From contig JAZGUH010000406.1 of assembly GCA_037893225.1 (NCBI GenBank), positions 806,001-870,000 on the forward strand: a DNA stretch of 64,000 nt, read 5' to 3'. The DNA comes from Hippasteria phrygiana. Lineage: Eukaryota > Echinodermata > Asteroidea > Valvatida > Goniasteridae. Below, piece by piece: positions 47,601 through 49,757 of the stretch (its first letter is position 1; the number at the start of each line of letters is the position of its first letter). Made by a program: the position numbers and the translations under genes. A model generated the notes under the pieces. The model worked only from the letters and a program-made list of their open reading frames with translations. It was not told the DNA's origin and searched no databases.

Positions 47601-48370
47601 AATTTGCTTAGCATGAAAAGTCTTCTTTGGTAAAACAGGATTAGCAACCAAATTGTGCCTGGTATTTAACTGCTTTTTAACAGCATAGGTAAAATGTTTT
47701 AGCTGAACAAGACTTTTCTGTGCTGAATAAAACAATTGTACTTAGCAGGTCCAAGAATTTGGCTCCTGGTGATTTTAAGAAATGTATTTTTGTACAGCGT
47801 TGCATTTTAGACCAGGTAAATCAAAATATAACTGAATTGCAGTCTAGTATACAGCGCAATGCAAGTCTGGACAATATTTCGAAGGATTTCCATTCAACAG
47901 CAAACATCACTCATAAAAATGTCCAATTTGCAAGAAGTAACTCAAATCTGACATTTTGGGCACTTCGAGAGTTGAGATGACACAAAAGAGGAAATCGCTG
48001 AACCTTCTGCAGAAACCTATTTGTTAATGTACATGTATTCCTTTTGAAAACAAACACTCAACTATTATTGTATTTTATCTCAGCGCTTCAAGTACAAGAT
48101 TGTAGTTAACTCGAGCGCATGAAAGGATTTTTGAGTGATTCGAGTGGTCTTTAATTATGATGTGGTTTACCCTATACCGCGTACTAGTTAAACTCCCTAG
48201 GCAGTGATCTGGGAGGCCAGGTGGGGTTGTGGATCGGAGTATCAGTATTGACCATCTGCGAATTCTTGGAGCTGATAATGGACGTCTTCGTGATCATTCT
48301 GACCAAATGCCGCGCCGGGGACGAAGACGAAAAGGACAGCGTACCGGGAGCATCCAGGATAGGAGGGTAG
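2346..48370 (+). CDS. DEG/ENaC-family sodium channel, complete 12-exon gene
   Basis: Exons: 2346-2650, 4046-4211, 13939-14123, 15500-15597, 18393-18556, 20300-20404, 20795-20903, 24092-24173, 25014-25071, 46884-46960, 47435-47510, 48188-48370. They total 1608 nt and encode 535 residues, within the usual family range. Family members form trimeric, usually amiloride-sensitive Na+ channels of the plasma membrane. Visible hallmarks: HG gating motif (residues 64-65), TM1 (about 80-100), FPAVT (122-126), PYDNC (315-319), the cysteine-rich extracellular domain (about 319-405), and TM2 (about 487-513) with GVS (492-494) at the selectivity-filter position. The N-terminus is cytoplasmic and the C-tail is short. 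The ATG at 2346 is preferred because the paralogue at 62015 also starts MYR. The ligand or stimulus is unknown; ASIC-, FaNaC- and peptide-gated subtypes cannot be separated here. Confidence 0.93.
2763..2832 (-). repeat. tRNA-like sequence, probable SINE head
   Basis: On the minus strand a 70-nt segment has the B-box GGTTCGAATCCC and an A-box-like TGGCCTAGTCGTT, closed by perfect 12-bp inverted ends ACGTTGGCCTAG/CTAGGCCAACGT. It does not fold as a canonical tRNA. It is more likely a tRNA-derived SINE or tRNA pseudogene. Confidence 0.4.
3160..3231 (+). repeat. Degenerate tRNA-like sequence or SINE head
   Basis: 72 nt with a good D-arm (GCTCAGTTGGTAGAGC) and T-loop (GGTTCGAATCC), and a 7-bp acceptor with one mismatch. 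The anticodon stem has a mismatch, position 33 is C rather than U, and the T-stem has a mismatch. If read as a tRNA the anticodon would be AGU. I favour a pseudogene or tRNA-derived SINE. Confidence 0.5.
3494..3616. mobile_element. PIF/Harbinger-like MITE, copy 1
   Basis: Ends GGCCCTGTCCGAATTACTTG and its inverse, with the matching portion ending TAATTCGGACAGGGCC. 123 bp, noncoding. The related copy at 55302-55450 has a 3-bp TAA target duplication, which supports the assignment. This copy's target duplication is not clear. Confidence 0.65.
3807..3973. mobile_element. Probable MITE with C-tract
   Basis: The left end CAGGGGCGCATC and right end GATCCGCCTCTG are imperfect inverted repeats around a long C run (about 3928-3945). 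Flanks GATGCCC and GATACCC may be an eroded target duplication. Noncoding. Confidence 0.5.
4046..4211 (+). CDS. Channel gene 1, exon 2
   Basis: Encodes FYDWPINVNIEV, then the FPAVTWCNLNP signature that follows TM1 in this family. Acceptor TTTACAG, donor GAG|GTGAGC, entering in phase 2 and leaving in phase 0. The paralogue at 62015 has the equivalent region fused to its first exon. Confidence 0.93.
4579..5783 (-). mobile_element. TATAGGTTTTCC-family TIR element, copy A
   Basis: Inverted ends start ATAGGTTTTGCCGG and finish CCGGAAAACCTATA. Its terminal 70 or so bases at both ends match copy C (14290-15041) in inverted orientation, including the GCTTGGCTCATTCAATTTAG and AAATTCGCGTGGTTTTTACA segments. 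The middle holds sequence absent from copy C. TA flanks suggest a TA target site. No transposase is visible, so it is non-autonomous. Confidence 0.75.
6521..7345. repeat. Minisatellite of about 60 bp period
   Basis: Diverged units share ATTCAACCAACCTCGCTAAC, CTTCAGCAAACGATGC and TTTAACGTT. About nine or ten units can be followed. The array is interrupted at about 6941-7170 by a palindrome-rich insert. Confidence 0.75.
6941..7170. mobile_element. Palindrome-rich insert in minisatellite
   Basis: A block bounded by TACTCTCT and AGAGAGTA carries repeated AGAGTGAAA/TTTCACTCT motifs in both orientations. It breaks one unit of the surrounding array. Probably a small inverted-repeat transposon; no target duplication was established. 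Confidence 0.5.
7737..7860 (+). mobile_element. LINE 3'-end fragment
   Basis: Matches the 3' end of the LINE at 21200-23990, aligned with about 23877-23990: AAGAGGAATAT-AATTCCT, then GTAGC, GAGTGGC-T-AGCCTTGTT and CATAAAA. A dead-on-arrival 5'-truncated copy of the same family. Confidence 0.65.
8063..9015 (-). mobile_element. TATAGGTTTTCC-family TIR element, copy B
   Basis: Begins TATAGGTTTTCACGGCCAAT and ends GGCCGGGAAAACCTATA. The outer TA on each side fits a TA target duplication. Internal blocks (TTCATTGCCCATAAACGAAA, TTATTCAATTTAG) are shared with copy A in the same orientation. Confidence 0.75.
11188..11501. mobile_element. Fold-back element with a nested MITE
   Basis: Outer 28-bp arms at 11188-11215 and 11474-11501 (core GTCAAGGCGCGCGTGGCTA) match at 27 of 28 positions in inverted orientation. 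Inside, 20-bp inverted ends CACTGTAAAAACCAATGGCT (11245) and their inverse (to 11442) bound a 198-bp MITE with one mismatch. Target duplications are unclear. Confidence 0.7.
13450..13634. mobile_element. Probable MITE
   Basis: Ends GCAGAGCCGTAGA and TCTATGGCTCTGC form 13-bp inverted repeats with one mismatch. Further inward TTTGACCAAA and TTTGGTCAAA also pair. Noncoding, 185 bp. Confidence 0.55.
13939..14123 (+). CDS. Channel gene 1, exon 3
   Basis: Encodes residues 158-218, ending MLLRCTFQQKNCSPR. This is the conserved CxFxxxxC block of the extracellular domain. Acceptor TTTTTAAG, donor AG|GTAAGA. It lies 9.7 kb from exon 2. Confidence 0.92.
14290..15041 (+). mobile_element. TATAGGTTTTCC-family TIR element, copy C
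   Basis: 752 bp from TATAGGTTTTCCAGGCAAAT to GGCCGGGAAAACCTATA, flanked by TA. Homologous to copy A in opposite orientation over both terminal regions. The centre holds a (TTTTGG)15 array that copy A lacks. No coding capacity beyond the artefactual Phe-Gly and Lys-Pro repeats of that array. Confidence 0.8.
14695..14784 (+). repeat. (TTTTGG)15 microsatellite
   Basis: Fifteen perfect copies of TTTTGG, 90 nt. It is translated in silico as a Phe-Gly or Pro-Lys repeat, but it lies in an intronic transposon and is not coding. Confidence 0.98.
15500..15597 (+). CDS. Channel gene 1, exon 4
   Basis: Encodes NFSTFYNYRYGNCYTFNSG and the following residues to about 251. The motif YGNCYTFN is strongly conserved in DEG/ENaC channels. 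Donor G|GTAAGT. Confidence 0.93.
15604..16449. mobile_element. TATAGGTTTTCC-family element, partial copy D
   Basis: The right end AAATTGGCCGGGAAAACCTA plus TA is clear at 16430-16449. The interior shows family-style ATTCAATTT and GAATG motifs back to roughly 15604, but the left TIR is not found, so the left boundary is a guess. Confidence 0.5.
16681..17215. mobile_element. CACTGTAAA-ended element, copy 1
   Basis: Begins CACTGTAAAC and ends TTTACAGTG with TA on both sides. The core from about 16765 to 17040 (containing CTCATTACGCAGCAACTGAC and GAGGAAATTTGTGT) is homologous to 53483-53760. 535 bp, noncoding. Confidence 0.65.
18393..18556 (+). CDS. Channel gene 1, exon 5
   Basis: Begins GLSMELYIQQDQYLPG and contains AGVRIHVHNQTDMPFP and LSPGKESFIGLYR, the conserved beta-ball and palm segments. 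Acceptor TTTATAG, donor CGG|GTACGT. Confidence 0.93.
19517..19799. mobile_element. hAT-type MITE with G-tracts
   Basis: Left end CAGTGGCGTAAATACG and right end GGGATTTACGCCCTTG are imperfect inverted repeats. Flanks ATATATAT (19509-19516) and ATATACAT (19800-19807) agree at 7 of 8 positions, as expected for an old hAT target duplication. Confidence 0.65.
19961..20115. mobile_element. MITE family GGGAGACTTTTGAGACT, copy 1
   Basis: Ends TGGGAGACTTTTGAGACTGT and GCGTCTCAAACGTTTCCCA are inverted. Inside lie TGGCAGCAGACATAC and ATGTCTGCTGCCA. A related copy is at 51451-51620, and a left-end fragment is at about 24192-24262. Confidence 0.65.
20300..20404 (+). CDS. Channel gene 1, exon 6
   Basis: Encodes 35 residues including LPDPYDNC, the conserved PYxxC that opens the cysteine-rich region. 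Phase 0 at both ends. Acceptor AATAATAG, donor TCG|GTAGGT. Confidence 0.9.
20479..20609. mobile_element. Small inverted-repeat element in intron 6
   Basis: GCAAGATATGAGACCAAGGA with GAATCCCCC on the left pairs with GGGGGATTCCCTCCGTCCC and ATATCTTGC on the right. 131 bp, noncoding; it occupies much of the 390-bp intron 6. Confidence 0.6.
20795..20903 (+). CDS. Channel gene 1, exon 7
   Basis: Encodes ACEKDCYFQAVMAACNCAD and the following residues, with cysteines at about 343, 347, 356, 358 and 372. This is the family's CxxxC...CxC pattern. Donor G|GTGAGT. Confidence 0.92.
20904..24091 (+). other. Intron 7 of channel gene 1
   Basis: Largely filled by the broken LINE at 21200-23990. The first 300 bases hold nothing recognisable. 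Confidence 0.75.
21200..23990 (+). mobile_element. Broken LINE (Jockey/CR1-like), 5'-truncated
   Basis: A non-LTR retrotransposon remnant in sense orientation. Apurinic-like endonuclease motifs are visible: LFVLYRSP, VFGDFNVHHREWL (about 21497-21535), PTHIPDRAS and NSDHSIVSV. The reverse transcriptase follows: ATGPDGIP, NYRPISLLPVISKIFE, DISKAFDKVW, VPQGSVLGP and YADDSTLYC (about 23107). The C-terminal part ends near 23975. The frame changes several times (near 21490, 22030, 22430, 22570, 22815 and 23210), with in-frame stops and a C-run at 22389-22412, so it is dead. The assignment beyond the Jockey/CR1 group is uncertain. Confidence 0.85.
24092..24173 (+). CDS. Channel gene 1, exon 8
   Basis: Encodes a short segment ending LDCSYCHKNCK, the last extracellular cysteine cluster. 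Acceptor TTTTTTCAG, donor AA|GTACGT. Confidence 0.9.
24174..25013 (+). other. Intron 8 of channel gene 1
   Basis: About 24192-24262 resembles the left end of the MITE at 19961 (GGAGACT-ATA-GTGGCAGCAGACA and a GCGCATGC motif). The rest is noncoding; a minus-strand open frame at 24516-24884 matches no known protein. Confidence 0.6.
25014..25071 (+). CDS. Channel gene 1, exon 9
   Basis: Encodes NETRYEMSFSNSLWPNREYK. It matches the family pattern YxxxxSxxxWP just after the cysteine cluster. It precedes the 21.8-kb intron. Donor AAG|GTATGT. Confidence 0.9.
26480..26960. repeat. Tandem array, about 164-bp unit, with AAGATGGCGGC core
   Basis: CAAGATGGCGGCCAATATG recurs at 26509, 26672 and 26837, with a decayed fourth copy near 26939. 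The flanking CAAAAATGGTCAAATTTGAG and TCATATATCAGCC blocks repeat in step. The core matches the YY1 consensus. Short open frames here are not supported as genes. Confidence 0.8.
27005..27345. repeat. Tandem array, about 120-bp unit
   Basis: Three diverged units share TATATAGCGATTGTC, CTTTAACACA, GTGAAAGACAAAT and GGTATCTCAAATAAAGGC. The array directly precedes the 3' end of the Penelope-like element (minus strand) and could be part of it or of the target. Confidence 0.65.
27545..28021 (-). pseudogene. GIY-YIG endonuclease region of the Penelope-like element
   Basis: Reads KIQNLLTSHKDRSDPERRPG followed by GVYKIPCQCGKGYIGETGRD, RLNEHT, LVKHSHTEDHQINW and IREAIEIFKH. The GIY and YIG tripartite positions, the Arg/His and the later Glu are present in the usual order. 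Separated by frame breaks from the RT at 28136-28858. Confidence 0.85.
28136..28858 (-). pseudogene. Reverse transcriptase region of the Penelope-like element
   Basis: Contains VSFDVVSLFTNVP and AGTSMGYPISPVLADIFMEEF. A frame change follows near 28560, and the catalytic-pair region continues in another frame (28347-28556: DTFIIWQHG, FLDYLN, ISFLEVSRK, VYRKPTHTD). The C-terminal conserved INRALVRRANNVCD is back in the first frame. Confidence 0.8.
29854..30796 (-). repeat. Gypsy 3' LTR, distal part
   Basis: Matches 42050 to about 42979 of the intact LTR. It contains the 19/24-bp minisatellite at about 30173-30464. It is cut by the LINE; the LTR resumes at 34659. Confidence 0.92.
30173..30464. 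repeat. LTR minisatellite (19-bp and 24-bp units), 3' LTR
   Basis: Alternating units CGCCTCAAGCAGTGTGGTG (19 bp) and CGCCTCAAGTAACTCCTCGA plus GCAA (24 bp), sometimes with the first doubled. The same order is found in the other LTR at 42363-42663. Confidence 0.92.
31133..31821 (+). CDS. LINE N-terminal region: leader, 2A-like motif, endonuclease start
   Basis: The ATG at 31133 starts MEVLTWSFLFALVLVCDVQG, which looks like a signal peptide. Residues 70-78 are GDINPNPGP, a 2A-like motif; the NPG/P junction is at 31363/31364. A basic, Ser/Thr-rich linker follows, then the endonuclease block KLCVLNAQSVCNKTN, LIALTETWL (catalytic Asn and Glu positions). The frame breaks at about 31815-31822 next to a TGTGT, consistent with a 2-nt duplication. 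The frame before the break continues only to 31903. Confidence 0.85.
31822..34509 (+). CDS. LINE endonuclease and reverse transcriptase
   Basis: Continues the coding region after the break: VPRPNGTGGGIALIYK, VIIYRPP, LLIVGDFNFHWD and TDHAALHCAL complete the APE-type endonuclease. The RT has FRPVSNLSFISKVIEKVV, LLDLSAAFDTIDYDVL, SSGVPQGSVLGPLFF and CYADDTQIYGSF (catalytic YADD, about 33658). The C-terminal domain has ARVLSRTRKFDHITP, LHWLPVKQR and PTLWNSLP. The phrase LLDLSAAFDT is typical of the L2 group. It is open to the natural end at 34509, so the copy is recent. Replication is by target-primed reverse transcription. Confidence 0.9.
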   Translation: MCHVPRPNGTGGGIALIYKTNIKHGPITSHSSGNFESLCCDVTVKGTFSSVKLVIIYRPPYSSKNRITPTMFLDDFSEYVSVLSASPSKLLIVGDFNFHWDTDDSAARHLNDIIQNTNLKQFVCAPTHVSGHILDLVFARPTDNLIDSVDVACFLTDHAALHCALNLTKPQPTKKHICYRKYGSLDHDSFSNDISQSELFTNPSNDLQTLIDQYNSTLKSILEKHAPLKTRCITIRPANPWYSPEIADAKRHRKKLERRWRKTRSESDRNQFKAQRLCVVNMINSAKSSYFKEKLASCGNQRELYKIVESLLHNKGKTKLPTHDNKQELATTFSDYFITKIRNIRNNLDRDLDCMQPYTTESSHSDITPLEEFTPALDEEIRKIIKSSPSKTCDLDPIPTWLLKNNLNILTPVISKIVNLSLQSSKFPQQFRNALVTPLLKKPTLDPENLKNFRPVSNLSFISKVIEKVVYSQITDHLTEHNLHEPLQSAYRKHHGTETALLRVKNDILRAVDDKRGVFLVLLDLSAAFDTIDYDVLFHRLQSIGVTGPALQWIRSYICHRTQTVNINGSLSSPISLSSGVPQGSVLGPLFFTIYSEPIAAIVRRHQLQVHCYADDTQIYGSFHLGNQDDEHSVRQRIEQCVCDLKQWMTRNKLKFNDDKTELLIITSKRSQDKIRCNQMQFGTSNIQRSTTARNLGIMFDSTMSMESHVKKVCQTSYYHIRNINSIRRILTDESAAILIHALVTSRLDNGNSLLFGITNTLMCKLQHVQNTAARVLSRTRKFDHITPVLRNLHWLPVKQRVAFKIILLTWKALNDSAPTYLQDLFTQYSPSRHLRSSDKHLLVTPRTRTSYEDYAFSVTAPTLWNSLPQEIRSCQSLHTFKCLLKTFLFNSTYN
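34659..34939 (-). repeat. Gypsy 3' LTR, proximal part
   Basis: Matches about 42983-43263 of the intact LTR and ends at the element-sense TGTAACATTATTGC. Together with 29854-30796 it makes a 1224-bp LTR against 1214 bp for the other copy. Confidence 0.92.
34940..34951 (-). other. Gypsy polypurine tract
   Basis: In element sense GGAAGGGGGTTT lies directly before the 3' LTR start TGTAACA. This is the position and composition of a plus-strand primer. Confidence 0.85.
34952..35426 (-). other. Gypsy internal 3' noncoding region
   Basis: Between the zinc-finger ORF stop and the polypurine tract. A/T-rich, no recognised gene; probably the element's 3' untranslated part. Confidence 0.6.
35427..36353 (-). 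CDS. Extra Gypsy ORF: two C2H2 zinc fingers
   Basis: A 308-residue protein encoded downstream of pol, in the position where some Gypsy elements carry env. It starts MADSRRVKRRTFPC. Two C2H2 fingers follow, each C-x2-C-x12-H-x4-H: one with CSVCQAEFNQMRSLNRH and one with CGRCDFKCNRKDNLRRH. The rest is low-complexity and charged, with blocks such as KRRRVTVSPGEPPGP (a possible nuclear signal) and a C-terminal YHVKFDQLFEKS. No signal peptide or membrane segment is visible, so it is not envelope-like. It is intact with no stop, unlike gag and RT here. Its role is unknown; nucleic-acid binding is an inference from the fingers. Confidence 0.8.
   Translation of the reverse strand: MADSRRVKRRTFPCSVCQAEFNQMRSLNRHIQTEHGPKLCCWCGRCDFKCNRKDNLRRHYHQEHATFVAEVESIPLETEQERAERIRTENAPRKTTPKEGTPKRAGHVETVREIGDASSWGEVNVMLRQERKCRAAAALGKSPEDEPEVKRRRVTVSPGEPPGPMVAEDVRNDGPLDLTRDRSPAAPAEISLSPASVSLLTEESVAPRGAPRGGKPLALLAHMRRQEAEEAGDQSATDPEEGSSADEGGTTDQLKPVEPMALQDVIRGHVTRVTEVSTQTKFKNGAKVSETRVGRTYHVKFDQLFEKS
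36480..39269 (-). CDS. Gypsy pol: reverse transcriptase, RNase H, integrase
   Basis: The frame is open over 929 codons from 39269, but the true RT begins upstream, across a frame change near 39341-39360. RT: FSTLDLASGYWQVGLDEDAK, MPFGLCNAPATFERLM and VYLDDVIVYG (catalytic YLDD). RNase H: LDTDASGEGIGAVLSQ, RRELLAVV and TDHAALRWL. Integrase: H-H-C-C zinc region (GGHFGVERTL...CRKCDRC), then the DDE core (ALDLVGPLP, HSDQGRNFES, NPKSDGLIERFNRT) and a GPY/F module, WKGPYLILTKLADVTYRI. An Arg/Pro/Asp-rich tail follows. The RT-RH-INT order defines Ty3/Gypsy. The clade is not assigned. Confidence 0.93.
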   Translation of the reverse strand: MKDAYPVPRIDDTLDALSGARWFSTLDLASGYWQVGLDEDAKQTSAFVVRGGLYSWRVMPFGLCNAPATFERLMERVVGGLQWETLLVYLDDVIVYGRSVLEEVQRLREVLQRLRLAGLKLKPKKCFLFKEAVKYLGHVVSKDGISTDPDKVEAVKSWPTPTNVKGVRSFLGLASYYRRFIKGFADVARPLHRLTEKARDFLWDEACEVAFQTLKGLLQEAPILAYPRPKGDLVLDTDASGEGIGAVLSQVQEGEERVLAYASRTITRQERNYCVTRRELLAVVNFLKHFKQYLYGRQITIRTDHAALRWLVNFKNPEGQVARWIQLIGEYNYVIVHRPGKNHGNADGLSRKPCSQCGRTNEPQPEAQAVAAEAASLPREGSPPAQEEEAATRMLRVEPNIDMEEISEAQFRDPTLCGIVDCKRKLGERPSWSQAQAHGILDKIYWGQWERLELRESVLCRKWESYDGKDIEWKIILPQEYREAVMKELHGGVIGGHFGVERTLAKVMTRYYWAGMAADVRSFCRKCDRCAQRKSPPRKSRAPLQQLQVDMPMDRVALDLVGPLPKSENGNKWILVVGDYLTKWMESDALPDSTAETVARAFVENFVCRFGVPRELHSDQGRNFESAIFAEMCKILGIEKTRTVAYNPKSDGLIERFNRTLLNIISMMIDPARNQKDWDQQLAFATCAYRSVPQESTGETPNMLMLGREVRLPVDLTTETLGAEGEVPDTDFGEDLRHRMGAAHDRARQKLRKSARHQKKTYDRRTAGAGFEEGQFVWLFVHARKKGLSPKLVSRWKGPYLILTKLADVTYRIQQQPRGKMQIVHFDRLKLYQGTPLQAWQPRPRRRQAAIDNLDSGQTTPDSSTDIHDEPQETEDQESETNANRGGNSGDTDNTDVDQREARGRDEDRETAPPRRNPTRTRRLPCRFR
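39286..40548 (-). CDS. Gypsy protease and start of RT
   Basis: Overlaps gag by 163 nt in the -1 frame, so it is probably expressed by ribosomal frameshifting, although I did not find a canonical slippery heptamer. The aspartic protease active site is FLVDTGTTDTIIS, with the partner motif ILGMDFL. The C-terminal part reads into the RT fingers (HSIDTGNTRPIRQRPRR, GLIIPSDSPWSS), and then the frame is lost near 39350. The break lies inside the RT and is therefore a mutation rather than a regulated shift. Confidence 0.88.
   Translation of the reverse strand: MPEQAKTGVNAVGKRLPADSATQGKAGYTEGQHTKGSEERTARKRTHPDATDAVRDVFATLVIPKQGLYVQGECRSVTIPFLVDTGTTDTIISEEVYYQIPSERRPILEQDGIRVIQADGTAMKTIGVANVDLRIGRTACPVRVVFAKIKTKGILGMDFLLPTGGTLDFNNCELILHGEFVRCTTRLGRNLHARVVVTETTVIPPGHEALVPGKVTCEIQAGELGMIEPIDGGGELAKKGLILARTLVEGKEGEDVLALRLLNPGCRECIVRSGTTAGCLTRVAEGDVQEAREVARGGATPEVDIPAHLADLWRRSVENLEPQYHYTVARLLTDFSDVFSEGDHDIGRCDWVKHSIDTGNTRPIRQRPRRQPLCKQGEIDQQVHDLLKRGLIIPSDSPWSSNSSTGQEERWEPTVLRRLP
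40386..41423 (-). CDS. Gypsy gag: capsid and zinc knuckle
   Basis: Capsid-like region with VPDRFNGKQPWIDYREHFES, AAAFLAASLQGSA and LMELRTRRQNPKETLQELGE, as in Gypsy gag. Near the C-terminus is one CCHC knuckle, CYKCQKKGHFRRDC. There is no ATG at the upstream end; the frame follows directly from the 41420-41896 frame by a one-base change in a short G run, so the two are one gag gene. Confidence 0.88.
   Translation of the reverse strand: MRGQGASPITPWPPTGNGRKHGPQQDQGKVGAKHQRPKIVPDRFNGKQPWIDYREHFESCRRANAWHDDEAAAFLAASLQGSAVKILTNRQGGGQDGQYQYKELIGLLNARFGPVQMAENFLMELRTRRQNPKETLQELGEAVRELATLAYPELSEDSRDRLARGHFSDAIDSQTVREGVFRSKPSTLNDAIRAALATENFEKIEDQRSGKASKKCRMGRGEEEYQDTIIADVVGHLEEYYKKMRGEQEAGEKSQPPQRPRDTRIYHPRPRRVATLEDTCYKCQKKGHFRRDCRNRPKQESMQSENDYQPTLRPRGRLDTQRVNTLRAQRSEQPESGPTLMPLMP
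41420..41896 (-). CDS. Gypsy gag, N-terminal part
   Basis: ATG at 41896, 133 nt after the primer-binding site. Starts MDTSKSESQLQGEIDQLRME, a probable coiled coil (residues 5-45), then a Pro/Thr-rich linker. Ends at a TGA overlapping the next gag frame by four bases. In a functional relative this would read straight into the capsid region. Confidence 0.8.
   Translation of the reverse strand: MDTSKSESQLQGEIDQLRMEVQLREDQLATLIREKEYAETMEQLLRGTPSPEAETPNPPRWVNESVERNAKPVHDMDTSGYVSWQGCLAQLQGTPEAAVHSLFTPGRTMIKNRAWTPRAGSTERKRATGVRVGATAPPLEETPEARGAMATSGTNSLG
42030..42047 (-). other. Gypsy primer-binding site, tRNA-Leu type
   Basis: In element sense TGGTGGCAGCGGTGGGAT starts two bases after the 5' LTR. 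It is complementary over 18 nt to the 3' end (including CCA) of animal tRNA-Leu with AAG or UAG anticodon, as I recall that sequence. Confidence 0.8.
42050..43263 (-). repeat. Gypsy 5' LTR, intact
   Basis: 1214 bp, TGTAACA...CCGCCACA in element sense. Contains the composite minisatellite at 42363-42663. The target duplication GATG follows at 43264-43267. Confidence 0.95.
42363..42663. repeat. LTR minisatellite, 5' LTR
   Basis: Same alternating 19- and 24-bp units, in the same order, as in the 3' LTR. Only a few substitutions separate the two arrays. Confidence 0.92.
43264..45960 (+). mobile_element. Decayed Gypsy element (gag to integrase end)
   Basis: A fossil in plus orientation with many stops and frame changes. 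Gag remnant about 43267-43800 (VDEYVSALRALPITFNFGDL, QCFLCGAPDHKANFP). RT at about 43920-44660 (GLDLIRSLELTLSGDKV, ELLRLEAAGVIINAS, LMASILQGLQGVQCYLDDVV). TDAS-YYARFVPDFSSVV lies near 44790. RNase H end (AEYNVVADAMSRLLL-like) near 45350-45420. Integrase C-terminal region 45773-45958 (FKVGDFVRVRLLTKKVKAPR). A MITE sits inside at 44866-45003. No LTRs were identified. It is a different lineage from the young Gypsy next to it. Confidence 0.8.
44866..45003. mobile_element. MITE inside the Gypsy fossil
   Basis: Ends AAAGCTGAGTTTCCATAAGT and ACTTATGGAAAGCAGCTTTA are inverted repeats, with GCGTTTT/AAAACGC just inside. 138 bp. It interrupts the region between RT and RNase H of the fossil. Confidence 0.7.
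46884..46960 (+). CDS. Channel gene 1, exon 10
   Basis: Encodes NVVERNINNANNDTISFIRK and on to FIE, the palm/knuckle helix region before the pre-TM2 strand. Acceptor CGTTGCAG, donor GA|GTAAGT. No intervening splice site fits better, so I join it across the transposon-filled intron. Confidence 0.88.
46961..47434 (+). other. Intron 10 of channel gene 1
   Basis: Contains a tRNA-like segment at 47194-47278 and otherwise nothing recognised. Confidence 0.6.
47194..47278 (-). repeat. tRNA-like sequence, probable SINE head
   Basis: Minus strand: GGGGAGAGTGTGGTCTAGTG GTAAGGA gives an A-box, and GGAGTTCGAGTCAC gives a B-box. GGGGA and TCCCC close the ends. 85 nt. Stem pairing is poor, so a SINE or tRNA pseudogene is more likely than a working tRNA. 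Confidence 0.4.
47435..47510 (+). CDS. Channel gene 1, exon 11
   Basis: Encodes ENVLRVNVYYDSLNYDDIYQ and on to AAYP. This is the conserved NxxxVxVYYxxLxY palm strand leading to TM2. Acceptor TTTTTAG, donor CCT|GTAAGT. Confidence 0.92.
48188..48370 (+). CDS. Channel gene 1, exon 12 (TM2, C-tail, stop)
   Basis: Begins LNSLGSDLGGQVGLWIGVSV, then TM2 and a 20-residue acidic tail ending RIGG and TAG. The acceptor at GTACTAG is chosen over CCTAG (48200) and CAG (48203) because it alone keeps phase 0 and restores the family's spacing before the GG-Q-GLWxGxS motif. Confidence 0.88.
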   Translation, partial: LNSLGSDLGGQVGLWIGVSVLTICEFLELIMDVFVIILTKCRAGDEDEKDSVPGASRIGG

Positions 48371-49048
48371 GATTCAGGCCGTAGGCATGAAGCAGGATGG
48401 GTGACTGTATATATCTCAAGTATACAGAAACGCCTGTGGTCAACAGCTTTTGATTTTTTCCAACGAAATGGATCCGAAAAAGAAAGAAAAAAAAAATACG
48501 TTTGTAACGCCTTAGGTCATCAGAGGACATGAGTAAGTTCTCTTGCTTAACTAGTGATGTATACAGGTTTGAGGTCGGCAGAATATTGCAAATATTGTTT
48601 AAAAGCTGGTGGTGAGCCACAATTTTTTGGGAAAAGGTGACCTCATATTTTTTTCGCCCGGTAATAAATTTAAAATAGGGGTAGGTAATTAGGCTACCAG
48701 TTGTGAAGCGGCGATGCTTTCAATAAAAAACATGGCGAAATGTCGCCAGGTAAGTGAAATGTCTCCTCCCCTAACGACTGCTATTTAACGATCATAGTTG
48801 ACTGTATACCCGACAACGGTGCGCACGTCGGCTGCATGGTTTCCTATTTCCACGCAATTGTGGATGGTTTGACGAATTCTACGCAATATTGTTAGTCTTT
48901 TCTATACATCATCCTGTTATTGGGATCCGGCTAAGTCCGGCTAGGGCCAACGGATCCAACTTTTACCAAGTGCCCCCGAATTTTCTCGTTAGTGACAGAC
49001 CGACGTCCTTCAAATTGACGTGCACATCACTGAGCGTTAATGGAAACA
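48371..49048. other. 3' flank of channel gene 1
   Basis: Noncoding; includes the candidate poly(A) signals. Nothing else recognised. Confidence 0.5.
48663..48727 (+). terminator. Candidate poly(A) signals for channel gene 1
   Basis: AATAAA occurs at 48663-48668 and again at 48722-48727, about 300 and 350 bases past the stop codon. These are candidates only; such hexamers are common in A/T-rich DNA. Confidence 0.3.
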
Positions 49049-49757
49049 TGCTTCTCAAACTGGCAGGATCACATTTTATTTCATAAACAAATTCATTTAT
49101 ATGTATTAAATGTTAATTAAAAGCCAAACTGGTTCAAGTGAAGTTTTAGTGTGATTATTTGCCGCCCAAAAATGTACCCCCCCTTTTCTAATTTTGTTGA
49201 GATCAAATTGAGGGCGCTGTTCGTGACGTAGACCAAGGCACCGAAATTCATGGATCGACTCGATAGTCTGGACCCGTAATCGTATACACACTAGGTCTAC
49301 ACGTGCAATTTCGTAAGTTGCAACAACTAACATCGAACTTACCCATATTTTTTCTCTTTTAGCGAAGGCTCCTTGGGGAATGGGCCGTTTAACTGCTTTT
49401 TCCTGTACCTTACTCACATCTGGGAACTTTGTTAAGATGGCAGTGGACTTGAGCATATTTTTAATGGTCATCCCATGATTTGAAAATACCAGTATCGAAA
49501 CACGACGGCTCAAAGTGGTCGCTACATAACGCTGAAAAGCTGCTGGGGCCGGACCACTTCGCTCTTGTCACCTTCGCTTTCGCCGTCCAAATTCTCCGAT
49601 ATTTCGCATCAGTTAGAAATAAATGAAGGCTTACTCCATCCTTCGTTGTTTTGCTGCACCCAGCAGCCACACACCTTGTCGGCATGGCCGAAAAACACTA
49701 TATTTTGATTAGATTTTGGACGAAGAATTTTCGCCGTTCTGCACACACACGTACGTA
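49049..49757 (-). repeat. Duplicated segment, copy A (THAP-containing)
   Basis: About 709 bp, nearly identical to 50181-50888. Differences are a handful of substitutions and one or two single-base indels. Contains the THAP pseudogene exon. Confidence 0.92.
49343..49685 (-). pseudogene. THAP-domain exon, copy A, frame broken
   Basis: Minus strand from an ATG at 49685: MPTRCVAAGCSKTTKDGVSL, then WTAKAKVTR, and ALCSDHFEPSCFDTG. The C2CH pattern (C5, C10, C54, H57), the Trp near 33 and the HFE-F motif identify a THAP zinc finger, a DNA-binding domain found in host regulators and P-element-type transposases. The reading frame then stops at 49461. One base shifted, the frame continues with MTIKNMLKSTAILTKFP (a weak match to the domain's usual basic, AVPT-like end) to a donor-like TGG|GTAAGT at 49343. 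It may be a transposon-derived or host exon fragment. No further exons were recognised. Confidence 0.75.

Noticed and set aside
48200..48203. Alternative acceptors (CCTAG, GGCAG) for exon 12
   Set aside because: Both put TM2 out of frame with exon 11; the acceptor at 48187 keeps phase 0.
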